Positions 7,358 through 16,946 of a stretch of DNA of 64,000 nt are shown here, in pieces; within the stretch, counting starts at the first letter, position 1; every line of letters begins with the position of its first letter. Source of the stretch: Sphaerochaeta associata (GTDB lineage: Bacteria; Spirochaetota; Spirochaetia; Sphaerochaetales; Sphaerochaetaceae); NCBI RefSeq assembly GCF_022869165.1, contig NZ_CP094929.1:992001-1056000 (forward strand). Direction: 5' to 3'. Made by a program: the position numbers and the translations under genes. The notes beneath the pieces were generated by a model that was not told the DNA's origin, ran no database searches, and saw only the letters and a list, made by a program, of their open reading frames with translations.

Positions 7358-8298
7358 ACGGTAACTCCTTCTGCCTCAGAGAGCAGGTGTTCCAACTCGA
7401 AACGTTCGTAATGGTAGTGGGTATTGCAGTTCGCACACACCAACTCCAAGGGGAAGGGACCGTTCTCAAGAATGTCCTTCTGTTCCTCCTTGTTCAGCTG
7501 CTTCAGGTACCGAGTGTACTGCTCTCGGGAGCACGGGCAGGAGAATGCCATGAATTGACTGGCCAAATGGCGTACTTGAGAAGCTTCAAACTGCTTTTCC
7601 ACATAGGAACGGATGGTTTTTCCTTCCGCAAGCCAGGCTCCGATAGAGGGCAATTTGGAAGAGAGCTCCTCAAGTTCATCCAGAATGCCTTCACTGCAGC
7701 CAGGCATCGCTTGCAAGAAAAGAGCTCCGCTGCCGGTTACCTGTCCACGCTTGTCGAAGTGCAGCGAGAGGACGAACATGGTGGGAGTCTGCTCCGATTG
7801 ATGATAGTGCAAAGCCAGATCCTTCGCGAGGTCTCCATAGGCCATCATGGTCTGTCCGGTGAATGGTGTCTTGTGTCCCTCCAGTATTTTGGAAACTGAA
7901 AGGAAGCCTGGTCCATACAACTCATTCAGATCGAGGCTCTTCAGGCTCTCCTTGAGCGGGATGGGATTGTGCTTGAGGTATCCACGCACCGCACCCACCG
8001 CCCAGGATTCCACAAACACCCCTCCGATGGGTCCTCCGCACTCTATGTTCAACTGGATGCGGTCATTTCCTTTCACGGTGGCACTGAGCAGTCCCCCGGC
8101 AAGGAATGCCTGCCCCAGCACATACGTTTCGAGCAAGCCCAAATCGTGGTTCGCCCGCATTTGGTTTATGAGCTTGGTTGCCGATATTGCAGTAACGCGT
8201 ATTTGGTCGTCATGCAAAAGAAACACCTCGCGCCCATCATCACTCAGGGCGGCCAGGTGTTCCTGTAAGTCTCTATCTTCAATCTTTTTCTTTATCAT
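7354..8298 (-). CDS. hslO: Hsp33 redox-regulated chaperonin
   Basis: This 314-residue protein matches Hsp33, a holdase chaperone switched on by oxidation and unfolding. The C-terminal redox switch is complete: CPC (in AFSCPCSREQY) and CANC (in LVCANCNTHY) supply the four zinc-binding cysteines. The N-terminal domain carries the expected RVTAISAT and GNDRIQLNIECGG segments. It is followed by rlmKL with a 4-nt overlap. There is no Shine-Dalgarno sequence. A candidate -10 box ends 8 nt before the ATG and sits at the end of ftsH, so hslO-rlmKL probably has its own promoter besides readthrough from ftsH. Confidence 0.93.
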   Translation of the reverse strand: MIKKKIEDRDLQEHLAALSDDGREVFLLHDDQIRVTAISATKLINQMRANHDLGLLETYVLGQAFLAGGLLSATVKGNDRIQLNIECGGPIGGVFVESWAVGAVRGYLKHNPIPLKESLKSLDLNELYGPGFLSVSKILEGHKTPFTGQTMMAYGDLAKDLALHYHQSEQTPTMFVLSLHFDKRGQVTGSGALFLQAMPGCSEGILDELEELSSKLPSIGAWLAEGKTIRSYVEKQFEASQVRHLASQFMAFSCPCSREQYTRYLKQLNKEEQKDILENGPFPLELVCANCNTHYHYERFELEHLLSEAEGVTV

Positions 8299-8306
8299 AC
8301 GGAAGC

Positions 8307-8335
8307 AGATTAGACAATGACCTCACTTTTTGCAA
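8307..8335 (-). promoter_or_regulatory. Candidate hslO promoter inside the ftsH 3' end
   Basis: Minus strand: -35 TTGCAA (8335-8330), 17-nt spacer, -10 TAATCT (8312-8307), 8 nt to the ATG. TCTAAT, two bases upstream, is an alternative -10 with a better sequence but a 15-nt spacer. Either start point would leave almost no leader. Confidence 0.4.
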
Positions 8336-10265
8336 GAGCTTGGAACTCTGTTCCATTAATTACTTCATTCTCCAGCAATTTTGCAGTGATTACCTCAAGA
8401 GCCTTGCGGTTCTTCTCAAGGTTGGTCTTCACCACCTGATACCGTTCATTGACAATGCGGGCCGTCTCGGTATCGATGTACTCCTGGGCTTTCTCCGAGT
8501 ACTCTCGTGCTCCGCTGACTCCGGCTATTCCACTCTGGGTGGTGGGCAGGGTGATGTTCCGGTATCGATCACTCATACCGAACTCGGTGATCATCCGCCG
8601 GACCAGGTCACTGGCCCTTGAGATATCGTTTCCGGCACCCGTGGAGATTTCCTGAAAGATCACCTCTTCGGCGGCACGGCCTCCGAGGAGGGTGTCGATA
8701 TTGCCCAGGAGTTCACTCTGGCTGAGTAGGAATCGATCCTCGGTAGGGTACTGCAACGTATATCCCAAGGCTCCCAACCCACGAGGGATGATGGAAATCT
8801 TGCTCACCGGCTCGGACCCTTCGGTCATGAAGGCGGTAAGCGCATGTCCGGTCTCGTGATAGGCGACCCTCTCGCGTTCCTTGGCGTTGAGCAGCCGGCT
8901 CTTGCGTTCCAACCCTGCAACCGATTTCTCGATCGCTTCTTCAAAGTCGGCCTGCATTACCACCTTCCGGTTCTGTCGAACCGCCATCAAGGCAGCCTCG
9001 TTGGCAATATTGGCAAGGTCGGCACCGGCCAGACCTGCAGCACTTTGGGCGATTTTGCGAAGATCGACATCGTCGCCGAGCTTGATGTTGCGGGTGTGAA
9101 TCTTCAGGATTGCATGTCTTCCATCCAAGTCCGGCTTGTCGATCAGTACCTGACGGTCGAAGCGACCGGGTCTGAGTAGTGCGGGGTCGAGTATTTCCGG
9201 TCGGTTGGTTGCTGCAAGGATGATTACGCCGGTTCTGGAATCGAAACCATCCATTTCAACGAGCAACTGGTTCAATGTCTGTTCACGCTCATCGTTTCCT
9301 CCGATGCCCGCCGACACGCGCGAGCGTCCGATGGCATCGATTTCGTCGATGAAAATTATGCAAGGGGAGTTTTCTCGTGCCTGCCTGAAGAGGTCGCGTA
9401 CACGGGCGGCTCCTACGCCTACGAACATCTCGACAAAGTCGGCGCCGCTCATCTTGAAGAAGGGTACGCCGGCTTCGCCTGCCACGGCCTTCGCCAGCAG
9501 GGTTTTACCGGTTCCCGGGGGGCCTACCAGCAATACTCCTTTGGGAATCTTGCCGCCTATCTCTGTATATTTGTCGGGATGCTTGAGAAAGTCGACGACT
9601 TCCTCAAGTTCATATTTGCTTTCGTCAGCACCGGCTACGTCGTCAAAACGGACTCCGGTATCACCCTCGGCAACGATTTTGGCTTTATTTTGGTTGAAGG
9701 AGAGCACGCCCTGACCGCCCTGTCCTCCCATTTTTGAGAACAAGAAGCGCCAGATGAGCATAATGAAGACAAAAGGAAGTGCATAGCTGAGCAAGCTGGA
9801 CAGAATGCTCGGCTTGGCCGGCGGGACTGCGTAGAACTCAACCCCCTGCTTTTCAAGGAAGGGTATGAAGGCCGGGTCATCGACCTTGTAGGTGCTGAAG
9901 GACTGCAAGAGACTTGCCGCATTTGGCTCGCTGGCAAGCGATCGCAGGTCGGTCACGACTTGGTCTTTCGCGAACGGGTAGCCGACGTAGCGTTCTTCTT
10001 CGATGGCAACCCGCTTGATGGTTCCATTCTCGATCAAGGTCTTGAATTGGGTGTAGTCCACCGAGTATACGTTCGACTGCCTGGTCACCATGAAGGTGTT
10101 GAGGGCGAGAAACAACAGCAGGATGATGAAGAAGTACCAAAAGGAGAAGGTAAATTTCTTCTTGTCCTTGCCACCGCTTTCGTTGAGGTGAACCCCGGGT
10201 TCTATATTGAACTTCTTCTTAAAGGTGTCTTTCCAATCTTTCTCATTCTTATTGTCTTTGCTCAT
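8310..10265 (-). CDS. ftsH: ATP-dependent zinc metalloprotease FtsH
   Basis: This 651-residue membrane protease removes unneeded or misfolded membrane and regulatory proteins. Order of parts: TM1 near residues 38-60 ([19 protein letters not shown]), a periplasmic domain, TM2 near 165-185, an AAA domain with Walker A GPPGTGKT, Walker [13 protein letters not shown] and arginine-finger region, then the protease with HETGH. I place the start at the ATG at 10265 ([11 protein letters not shown]), which has AAGGA 9 nt upstream. The frame stays open upstream, but that part reads through the promoter and resembles no FtsH. The divergent neighbour is the SDR gene, with an interlocked promoter. Confidence 0.95.
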   Translation of the reverse strand: MSKDNKNEKDWKDTFKKKFNIEPGVHLNESGGKDKKKFTFSFWYFFIILLLFLALNTFMVTRQSNVYSVDYTQFKTLIENGTIKRVAIEEERYVGYPFAKDQVVTDLRSLASEPNAASLLQSFSTYKVDDPAFIPFLEKQGVEFYAVPPAKPSILSSLLSYALPFVFIMLIWRFLFSKMGGQGGQGVLSFNQNKAKIVAEGDTGVRFDDVAGADESKYELEEVVDFLKHPDKYTEIGGKIPKGVLLVGPPGTGKTLLAKAVAGEAGVPFFKMSGADFVEMFVGVGAARVRDLFRQARENSPCIIFIDEIDAIGRSRVSAGIGGNDEREQTLNQLLVEMDGFDSRTGVIILAATNRPEILDPALLRPGRFDRQVLIDKPDLDGRHAILKIHTRNIKLGDDVDLRKIAQSAAGLAGADLANIANEAALMAVRQNRKVVMQADFEEAIEKSVAGLERKSRLLNAKERERVAYHETGHALTAFMTEGSEPVSKISIIPRGLGALGYTLQYPTEDRFLLSQSELLGNIDTLLGGRAAEEVIFQEISTGAGNDISRASDLVRRMITEFGMSDRYRNITLPTTQSGIAGVSGAREYSEKAQEYIDTETARIVNERYQVVKTNLEKNRKALEVITAKLLENEVINGTEFQALAKSEVIV

Positions 10266-10311
10266 GCGTATGGTTCCTTGTAGGGAGCGTCTCGTGTAGT
10301 CCCTTGTTTCG

Positions 10312-10340
10312 AATATACTCCTGCAATTGCCAATCGGCAA
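10312..10340 (-). promoter_or_regulatory. ftsH promoter
   Basis: Minus strand: -35 TTGCCG (10340-10335), 17-nt spacer, -10 TATATT (10317-10312). The leader to the ATG at 10265 is about 40 nt. It overlaps the oppositely directed SDR promoter. Confidence 0.6.
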
Positions 10341-10355
10341 CAAGGTCGGTATAGT
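10327..10355 (+). promoter_or_regulatory. Promoter of the SDR gene, leaderless or near-leaderless
   Basis: -35 TTGCCA (10327-10332), 17-nt spacer, -10 TATAGT (10350-10355), then 9 nt to the ATG at 10365. Both boxes match consensus at five of six positions. There is no Shine-Dalgarno sequence. Confidence 0.65.
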
Positions 10356-10364
10356 GATAGACCT

Positions 10365-11090
10365 ATGAATAGCAAAGAAGTTGTGCTTATCACCGGAGGG
10401 GCCAAACGTCTTGGGAGAGCCATGGCTCTCTCTCTTGCTGCATCCGGGTACCGCGTGGTAATTCATTGCAATGAAAGCGTCGAACAAGCGGAAAAACTTG
10501 TACAAGAACTTGCTTTGCAAGGTTTTGACAGTGCGTATGTTCAAGGTGACCTAAGCGATTCAGGTGCACTTGCATCATTGTTTTCCCAGGCCGTTCAGGC
10601 TTTCGGACAGGTCGATCATCTGATCAACAACGCATCCCTCTTTCCTGCACGGACTATGGACGAAACAGATCTCGCCTTGTTCGAACAGGTGATGGCTGTA
10701 CACAGCACCGCCCCGTTCTTCTTGTCCAGAGAGCTGTATCTGCATCTCAAGGTTCGTGCAGTGAAGGGTTCGGTTATCAACATGCTGGATGCAAAGCTCA
10801 CTTCCCCCACTGCGTCCAGGCCGGCCTACTACTGTGCGAAAGGAGCGCTGGCCTATCAGACCAAGGCGCTTGCTGCGGCCCTTGGCCCGACTTTGCGCGT
10901 AAACGCCGTCTCTCCAGGCTTGGTGCTCAGTAATGGCGATGATGCGTATTTTACAAAGATGCAAAACCAGCTTCCTCTCAAGACGACGGGAAAAACTGAC
11001 GATATCTGTCAGGCTGTCTCGTATCTTCTTGGTTCTTCATTTGTTACAGGCACAGAGCTTTGTGTCGACGGCGGACAAAGACTTTTGTAG
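10365..11090 (+). CDS. Short-chain dehydrogenase, FolM/pteridine-reductase-like
   Basis: This 241-residue protein has the NADPH motif TGGAKRLGRA, in which Arg replaces the usual third-Gly context, as in pteridine reductases. It also has LINNASLF and the active-site YYCAK. The residue usually Ser in SDRs is Asp (NMLDAKLTSP), another pteridine-reductase trait shared with PTR1 and FolM. The likely role is reduction of dihydromonapterin or dihydrofolate. The C-terminal GTELCVDGGQRLL is the family's usual end. Transcription starts within a few bases of the ATG. The next gene, the TolC-like protein, lies 92 nt on and has its own Shine-Dalgarno. Confidence 0.82.
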   Translation: MNSKEVVLITGGAKRLGRAMALSLAASGYRVVIHCNESVEQAEKLVQELALQGFDSAYVQGDLSDSGALASLFSQAVQAFGQVDHLINNASLFPARTMDETDLALFEQVMAVHSTAPFFLSRELYLHLKVRAVKGSVINMLDAKLTSPTASRPAYYCAKGALAYQTKALAAALGPTLRVNAVSPGLVLSNGDDAYFTKMQNQLPLKTTGKTDDICQAVSYLLGSSFVTGTELCVDGGQRLL

Positions 11091-11182
11091 TTTATGTGTA
11101 GTTGGCCTCTCAGACATTGCCGTCAGCCTTCAGAATGTACGATAGTAGGGTAGTTAACCGAATATACGAGGAGCGTATATAG

Positions 11183-12616
11183 ATGTATATGCACAACCAC
11201 AGACGTTTGGCGGTACTCCTTCTGGTATTTGCCACAACAGTTCCCCTGATGGCTCTTCCCCTTCAGGACTTGATAGCCCAAGCATTATCCAAAAGCACCA
11301 GCATGCAGGATTTGGAGTACTCCAAGCAGAAAACGTTACTCACCATCGGGCTCAATCAGGTTGAGGATGAGCTGGGTATCGCCATAGCAGCTACAAACAT
11401 AGAAGCTGAGTACGATGCTACAACTAATGCGTACAAGTTATCAGCAGGAAGTGCTCAGGCAGGAGGTTTGCAGGCTACTTTTACTCTACCTAATGATGAG
11501 AAAACTACCATTATAGTATCGACAGGTTCGATGAGTACCAATCTCACTACGGGTACAAGTTATATAAATCCAGCATTAGGAGTCAGCCACACCCTTACCT
11601 ATGGCTATACTGCAGACAACCAGAAGTCTTTACTCAATCGTCAGACCGAAGTGCTGGCTCTCAGTACCTATGAGTCAAGCAAGCTGAATTTCACCACCAG
11701 TATCTACACCCAGATAGATTCGCTGTTGGAGAATGAGAAGTCGATCAAACAGACACAGAAAGAGCTTGCCGATTTGAAAACGAGCTTGGAGCAGAATCTC
11801 TCGCTGAAGTTGATCCGGAAGGAAAGCCTTGTGTATCAGGCCCAGGAGCAAACTATCAAAATGAAAGAGGCAACCCTGACCAATCTTCAGGCAACCAGGG
11901 AACTCCTGCTTCGCCAGTTCACCCTCCTTGCAGGCTTTGCCTGGGAAGGGGTGGAGGATATTGCACAGCCGAATCTTTCCTTTGCTTCCAATCCCAGTGG
12001 CAACAGCAGTGTTTCCTTGAAAGCCCTCGATTTGGATCTGGCCAAGGAAGAGCTTGCATTGAAGATGGCTGAGTTTACCAATAAGAGCTTGGTCTTGAAT
12101 GGGGGAGTTTCTTCCTCGGTTTCATCCTCTGCGACAGATGCTTTGTCGGTCTCTGCCTCAGCTACATTGCAGGCAAAGAATTTCTCTGCAAAAGCTGGAT
12201 TAAGCGGCACTTATACTTATTCCACAAACGGTTTTTCCCCTTCACTCTCTGTTTCCGGCTCCTGGAACAACAATCCCACACTCGCCAGTGATGCCCTGAC
12301 CTTGCAGAAGTTGGAAAATGAGGTTCTTATCGCCAACCTTGCCTACCAGACAGCCCTCAATGAGTATTTGCAGAATGCTGCTGCACTTGAGAGCAATATT
12401 GCTGCCTGGAACATGACGCATGCCTTGCAGAGACAGTCGATGGAGTATAATCTGGCACTGTTGAAACAACAGCAAACCCTGTTTGAGAAGGGACTTGCCA
12501 CCAAAGCGGATGTTGATGACGCTGCCTTTACGGTCGAAATGGATGCCTATACATTGGCTTCCACCTTGTTGGATGGACTGAAACTGGAAAACCAAATCCG
12601 CACACTGCAAATCTAA
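11183..12616 (+). CDS. TolC-family outer-membrane efflux protein
   Basis: This 477-residue protein starts with a signal peptide (cleavage probable after LMALP) and consists mainly of long helices (about residues 165-260 and 385-475) separated by beta-rich Ser/Thr segments. That is the two-fold repeat layout of TolC-type channels. The sequence is divergent, but the place in the operon settles the role: adaptor, ABC ATPase and ABC permease follow. GAGGAG lies 9 nt before ATG 11183; an ATG two codons later is possible. It would form the exit duct of a MacAB-like exporter across the spirochaete outer membrane. Confidence 0.78.
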   Translation: MYMHNHRRLAVLLLVFATTVPLMALPLQDLIAQALSKSTSMQDLEYSKQKTLLTIGLNQVEDELGIAIAATNIEAEYDATTNAYKLSAGSAQAGGLQATFTLPNDEKTTIIVSTGSMSTNLTTGTSYINPALGVSHTLTYGYTADNQKSLLNRQTEVLALSTYESSKLNFTTSIYTQIDSLLENEKSIKQTQKELADLKTSLEQNLSLKLIRKESLVYQAQEQTIKMKEATLTNLQATRELLLRQFTLLAGFAWEGVEDIAQPNLSFASNPSGNSSVSLKALDLDLAKEELALKMAEFTNKSLVLNGGVSSSVSSSATDALSVSASATLQAKNFSAKAGLSGTYTYSTNGFSPSLSVSGSWNNNPTLASDALTLQKLENEVLIANLAYQTALNEYLQNAAALESNIAAWNMTHALQRQSMEYNLALLKQQQTLFEKGLATKADVDDAAFTVEMDAYTLASTLLDGLKLENQIRTLQI

Positions 12617-12631
12617 GGGAGAAATGATTCC

Positions 12632-13738
12632 ATGCACGATACTTCGAACGAACTCAATACCGAACACCAAGTAAGAAATCAACTACGCAAGAAGCTGCGC
12701 AAGCAACGGGTCAAGCGTCTCATCACCACCTTTATAATTCTTGCCCTTATTGTCTTCGGGCTATACGTCTACACCTTTTACAAAGAGAACAATCGATTTC
12801 CATGGGCTCAGGAGAAAGAGCAGGTATCGGCTGTGAAGGAAGTGGAAGCGAAGGTGTACGAGAATGTATTTTCCACCACCATCGACTTGTCCGGGTATGT
12901 GGAGCCTATTGAAATCCAGAAGGTCATCCTTCGAGCGGCCGGTGCTGTCACCGATGTCTACGTCAAGGAAGGCGACCGGGTGCAGAAGGGGGACGTTCTG
13001 ATCGCCTTGGACAACACCAGCCAGTTGTATGAGGTTGCCAATTTGCAGGCGGAATTGGAACGAATCCAACTTACCGGAAGTCAACGGGAGTTGGAGCTGA
13101 CCGAGCTTCGGCTGAAATCGGCAATGAACCGTCTCGATTATACCAAGGCAATCGCCAACTTCGACGGAGTGGTTGCCGAAGTAAACGTGAGTGTCGGTGA
13201 CTATTTTGACGCAGGATCATCGGCGATGACAATCATTGACCGCTCACGGTTGAAGGCGACAGTGGAAATCGATGAGATTGACATGCAATACGTACAGCTC
13301 GGCCAGAAGGCCGTACTCTATTTTGACTCGTATTCAGAGTCTTCAATCGATGCAGAAGTATCCTATATTCCCATGCTCGGCCGGTACACCAACCAAGGCA
13401 TCGGAGTCATGGATGTCGAGCTGACCATCGCCAATCCCCCGGCCTCCGTCGCTCCAGGCTATACATTTGAAGGTTCGATCACCAGCGAGGGTGAAACAAA
13501 GCTTGTACTGCTTCCTCAATCGGCGGTGACAACCACAAGAGGCAGCAGCACCGTAACCAAGAAGCTTGCCGATGGAAGCACCGTCAGGGTTCCTGTGACT
13601 GTCAAATATTTGGGTGAAGGCATCAGCCAACTTCTCAATGGCGATTTGAAAGTAGGAGATACAGTTGTCATCAGGCGTACCGACACCTCCGCCGGAGCCT
13701 TTGCCGCCATGGGCGGCCCTGCAGTGAGGATGTTCTAA
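12632..13738 (+). CDS. Membrane-fusion (HlyD/MacA-type) adaptor
   Basis: This 368-residue protein has a cytoplasmic basic N-terminus, one TM segment (residues 34-51, FIILALIVFGLYVYTF) and a periplasmic part. The split biotinyl-lipoyl domain is clear: AAGAVTDVYVKEGDRVQKGDVL and later ANFDGVVAEVNVSVGDYF, joined by a short helical hairpin. The adaptor links the MacB-type permease to the TolC-like duct. It lies 15 nt after the channel gene and 1 nt before the ATPase gene, so all four efflux genes are probably one operon. The hairpin of about 45 residues is shorter than in E. coli MacA. Confidence 0.88.
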   Translation: MHDTSNELNTEHQVRNQLRKKLRKQRVKRLITTFIILALIVFGLYVYTFYKENNRFPWAQEKEQVSAVKEVEAKVYENVFSTTIDLSGYVEPIEIQKVILRAAGAVTDVYVKEGDRVQKGDVLIALDNTSQLYEVANLQAELERIQLTGSQRELELTELRLKSAMNRLDYTKAIANFDGVVAEVNVSVGDYFDAGSSAMTIIDRSRLKATVEIDEIDMQYVQLGQKAVLYFDSYSESSIDAEVSYIPMLGRYTNQGIGVMDVELTIANPPASVAPGYTFEGSITSEGETKLVLLPQSAVTTTRGSSTVTKKLADGSTVRVPVTVKYLGEGISQLLNGDLKVGDTVVIRRTDTSAGAFAAMGGPAVRMF

Positions 13739-13739
13739 T

Positions 13740-14426
13740 ATGGTTGAGAGTGTAATACGGCTGCAGGATGTCAGGCGTTACTATGTCATGGGGGAGTTCG
13801 TAGTCAAAGCCCTTGACGGGGTGACGGTAGACATCAAGCGCGGTGAGTTCACCTCGATCATGGGACCCTCGGGAAGCGGCAAATCGACGATGATGAACCT
13901 CATCGGATGCCTTGACACCCCGACCAGTGGCCTGATCGACATCGACGGTGAGAATACCGCCGGTCTCAACGAAACCGAACTTGCCTACATCAGGAACCGA
14001 AAAGTCGGCTTTGTCTTCCAGCAGTTCAACCTGTTGGGCAAGCTGACAGCCTTGGATAATGTCATCGTTCCCTTGCTGTACGGCGGAATGTCGGTGCGTG
14101 AGCGTAAACAAAAAGCAATGGATGCCTTGGAGCGGGTAGGACTGTCCGACCGCCTGTACCATCGACCGAATGAACTTTCCGGAGGCCAGAAGCAGCGGGT
14201 GGCCATCGCCCGGGCCCTGGTGAACAACCCGACGATTCTTTTGGCGGATGAGCCGACCGGAGCGTTGGATACCAAGACCGGGAACCAGATCATGGAGCTC
14301 TTTGAGGAGTTGAACAGCGAAGGTCGTACTGTGATTTTTGTCACCCATGACCGTGAATTGGGCATGCGTTGCCATCGGCAGATCCGTATCAGGGACGGAA
14401 GGTTGGAGGAGCAACATGCTGTTTGA
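13740..14426 (+). CDS. MacB/LolD-type ABC transporter ATPase
   Basis: This 228-residue ATPase has Walker A GPSGSGKST, the Q-loop VFQQFNLL, signature LSGGQKQRVAIARAL, Walker B ILLADEPTGALD and the H-loop VTHD. The GALD after Walker B and the SGLIDIDGENT segment are typical of the MacB/LolD/FtsE group. These power mechanotransmission rather than classical substrate translocation. It begins 1 nt after the adaptor stop and overlaps the permease gene by 11 nt. Likely cargo is a peptide, lipoprotein or amphiphile, but the sequence does not identify it. Confidence 0.93.
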   Translation: MVESVIRLQDVRRYYVMGEFVVKALDGVTVDIKRGEFTSIMGPSGSGKSTMMNLIGCLDTPTSGLIDIDGENTAGLNETELAYIRNRKVGFVFQQFNLLGKLTALDNVIVPLLYGGMSVRERKQKAMDALERVGLSDRLYHRPNELSGGQKQRVAIARALVNNPTILLADEPTGALDTKTGNQIMELFEELNSEGRTVIFVTHDRELGMRCHRQIRIRDGRLEEQHAV

Positions 14427-15597
14427 AAACATAAAACTTGCATTCAGTGCCATGCGCGGCAGCAAGATGAGGACGGCCCTGTCCCTGTTGGGTATTGTCA
14501 TCGGGGTTGCTTCGGTGGTCGCGATACTCACCATCGGGCAAAGTGCCTCACAGAGCATCACCGAGAGCATTGCCGTCGGCGGCTTGGACATGATCACCAT
14601 TTATCCATCCTATGGACAACGTACTACCGGAACCTTTACCGAGGAGTTTTCCGATATGCTCATTCGCGACGTTGAGGGGCTGCAGACGGTGTTGCCGCAG
14701 AACAACAGCAGCGCTCGTGTCCGCTATGGCAAGGAGTCCATGAACGCATCAGTATCAGGAGTTCTTTCCGACTATGGCAATGTATTGAACCTTGAATACG
14801 CAGAAGGCTCCTTCTTCAGTGATATGGACAACATCAACCGCCGTCAGGTGGTGGTGCTGGGTTCGTCGGTTGCAGAGACCTTGTTCTCTGAGCAGGAAGC
14901 ACTAGGTCAATATGTGAGCTTGTTCCGAAACCAGGCGAAAAGCTACTTGGTTGTCGGTGTTCTTGAAGCCAAGGATGCCACCTTCAACCTTTCGTACGAC
15001 AATACCGTCTTCATACCCTACAACACCTATGGCCAGCGATTCCTCAGAACCAGTGGGGTAGGCGCGTACGTGATAAAGGTAATGGATGGATATGATACCA
15101 TCGAGGTCTCCGACCGGGTTACCGAGTACTTGGACGATATCGTCGGTACCGATGGCTACAATCTCTTCAGTCCGGCCTCGCTGGCCGAGATGGCCAATCA
15201 GATTACAGGAACCTTCAGTGCATTCCTTGCAGCCATCGCCGCGATCAGCTTGTTGGTGGGTGGCATCGGCATCATGAATATAATGCTCGTTTCCGTAGCA
15301 GAGAGAACCAAGGAAATCGGCATCCGCAAGGCCCTTGGTGCAAGTCCCAGCGTAATCCGTGGACAGTTTATTGTAGAGGCTCTCACCTTGACGATTCTCG
15401 GCGGCCTGCTTGGTGTTGCCTTGGGTTCGCTGCTCAGTTATGCGGTGACCAACCTGATGGATTGGTCGTTGCATTTATCCTACGCCTCGTTCATACTTGC
15501 AATGGGCTTTTCCATGTTTGTCGGTGTCTTTTTCGGGTGGTATCCAGCGATGAAAGCCTCCCGTCTCGATCCGATTGATGCCCTCAATTATGAATAG
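14416..15597 (+). CDS. MacB-type ABC transporter permease
   Basis: This 393-residue protein has the FtsX/MacB plan: TM1 near residues 22-42 (TALSLLGIVIGVASVVAI), a periplasmic MacB_PCD domain of about 220 residues, then three TM segments. GGIGIMNIMLVSVAERTKEIGIRKALGA is split by the usual coupling region, and the end ERTKEIG...PIDALNYE matches the family. ATG 14416 has GGAGGA 6 nt upstream and overlaps the ATPase stop. It probably forms a homodimer with two ATPases. The kinase gene follows 20 nt later, which points to a shared transcript. Confidence 0.92.
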   Translation: MLFENIKLAFSAMRGSKMRTALSLLGIVIGVASVVAILTIGQSASQSITESIAVGGLDMITIYPSYGQRTTGTFTEEFSDMLIRDVEGLQTVLPQNNSSARVRYGKESMNASVSGVLSDYGNVLNLEYAEGSFFSDMDNINRRQVVVLGSSVAETLFSEQEALGQYVSLFRNQAKSYLVVGVLEAKDATFNLSYDNTVFIPYNTYGQRFLRTSGVGAYVIKVMDGYDTIEVSDRVTEYLDDIVGTDGYNLFSPASLAEMANQITGTFSAFLAAIAAISLLVGGIGIMNIMLVSVAERTKEIGIRKALGASPSVIRGQFIVEALTLTILGGLLGVALGSLLSYAVTNLMDWSLHLSYASFILAMGFSMFVGVFFGWYPAMKASRLDPIDALNYE

Positions 15598-15617
15598 GAT
15601 GCGCGGGGGATATACGG

Positions 15618-16946
15618 TTGAACGCTAAACGAACTCGATGGATGATTGTGGATGCAAGGGAGCCCTTCATTGTCATAACCAGCCTTGCATTCGCTTTCAT
15701 CGTACTCATAGCACTCGTTATTTTCTTGACCACAGCCATTCTGGAACGCGAGCAGCTTCGGATGCAAAGCGAGGCCGAACGGGCCTTCAATTCCGTGTTC
15801 CTTGCGTTGCAGGACAGTACAACAAAAGCTTTGAAAACCATGCAGGACGAGAATATCTCCGGTATCGGTGTGTATAGTTCGATGGGACGCAAGGTGCTCA
15901 GTCTTGGTAATGTTCCCATGACCATCCCCCTTGCCCGCTTCTCCACCTCTCTTGATGCCCTGAACAAGAGTAATCCCAATACGGGAATTGCAACGTACAA
16001 CCGGGAAACCGGGATGATCGAGTACATCCGGTTCAGTCGCCTCACCATTCTCCTCGATACCGGGGAGCTGACCCTTACCGAGAGCGGGCTGTTGCCCACT
16101 CCCATCGATTTCCCCGATGTCCTGTACCTCCATTTCGATGGACAGCGTTATCACCACCGCCTCGTGGTGATCATGGTCATCGGCATCATCTCCACCTTCA
16201 CCCTCATCAGCCTGTTTCTGTTGGTGCTCAGCATCTATCGCAACAACCGCAGGTATCGCGATGCATTGGCCAAACAGGAGAGTCTGGTCAATCTCGGGCA
16301 GGCTGCCCGAACCTTGACCCACGAGATCAAGAATCCACTCAGTGCCATCACGATTCAACTGGCTTTGCTGAAGAAGACACTTCCCAAGCAGCATACCAAT
16401 GACTTGATTCTGATTGAGCAGGAGGTTCAGCGTCTCACCCAGCTAACCAACAAAGTCAGTGACTTCTTACGCAACCCGGTTGGCACACCGGTCTCTGTGG
16501 ACCTGACGGAGCTGTTCACCTCCCTGATCAAGTGTTTTGACAAGCCGATACGGTTCTTCAGCGAGCAGAGGGTTCAGATTGTCATAGACAGCGACCGGGC
16601 TCGATCGGTTTTTGAAAACCTGCTCAAGAATGCAGTGGAAAGCACAACTGATCATGATCCCGAGGTGGAAGTGCGCATTACCACCGATAAGAAGAATTTT
16701 GTACATATTTTTGTCATGGACAGGGGGGAGGGAATCCGCCTTGGTGACGCGAAAAAGATATTCGACCCTTTCTTTACCACGAAAATACATGGCTCGGGCA
16801 TCGGCCTATCCATCAGTCGGCAATTTGTAAAAGCCCGGGGCGGAAATATTCGTTTGTATGGACGTGAAGGAGGCGGGACGGTGGCGGAGGTCATTCTCCC
16901 GCGGTCCCTCCATCCGGTGAAACTGGTTGAAAAGGATGAGAAATGA
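15618..16946 (+). CDS. Membrane sensor histidine kinase (NtrB/AtoS-like)
   Basis: This 442-residue kinase has a TM near residues 18-40, an extracytoplasmic sensor region of about 130 residues, a second TM near 178-202 and then the kinase core. The H-box is LTHEIKNPLS, with a conserved Pro as in NtrB-type kinases, followed by the N-box NLLKNAVES, G1 DRGEG, F-box DPFFTTK and G2 GSGIGL. I use the TTG at 15618 because GGGGGA sits 9 nt before it. The first ATG (15642) has no ribosome site. The stop overlaps the regulator start as ATGA, so the pair is coupled. It follows the efflux operon closely. Confidence 0.9.
   Translation: MNAKRTRWMIVDAREPFIVITSLAFAFIVLIALVIFLTTAILEREQLRMQSEAERAFNSVFLALQDSTTKALKTMQDENISGIGVYSSMGRKVLSLGNVPMTIPLARFSTSLDALNKSNPNTGIATYNRETGMIEYIRFSRLTILLDTGELTLTESGLLPTPIDFPDVLYLHFDGQRYHHRLVVIMVIGIISTFTLISLFLLVLSIYRNNRRYRDALAKQESLVNLGQAARTLTHEIKNPLSAITIQLALLKKTLPKQHTNDLILIEQEVQRLTQLTNKVSDFLRNPVGTPVSVDLTELFTSLIKCFDKPIRFFSEQRVQIVIDSDRARSVFENLLKNAVESTTDHDPEVEVRITTDKKNFVHIFVMDRGEGIRLGDAKKIFDPFFTTKIHGSGIGLSISRQFVKARGGNIRLYGREGGGTVAEVILPRSLHPVKLVEKDEK

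Noticed and set aside
8310-10544. Longer FtsH with 93 extra N-terminal residues
   Set aside because: The extension is read from the promoter region and part of the divergent SDR gene. The ATG at 10265 has a Shine-Dalgarno and the normal FtsH start.
11101-11121. Possible sigma54 promoter (TTGGCC...TTGCC) before the TolC-like gene
   Set aside because: The GG and GC elements are 13 nt apart instead of 10 and match the consensus poorly.
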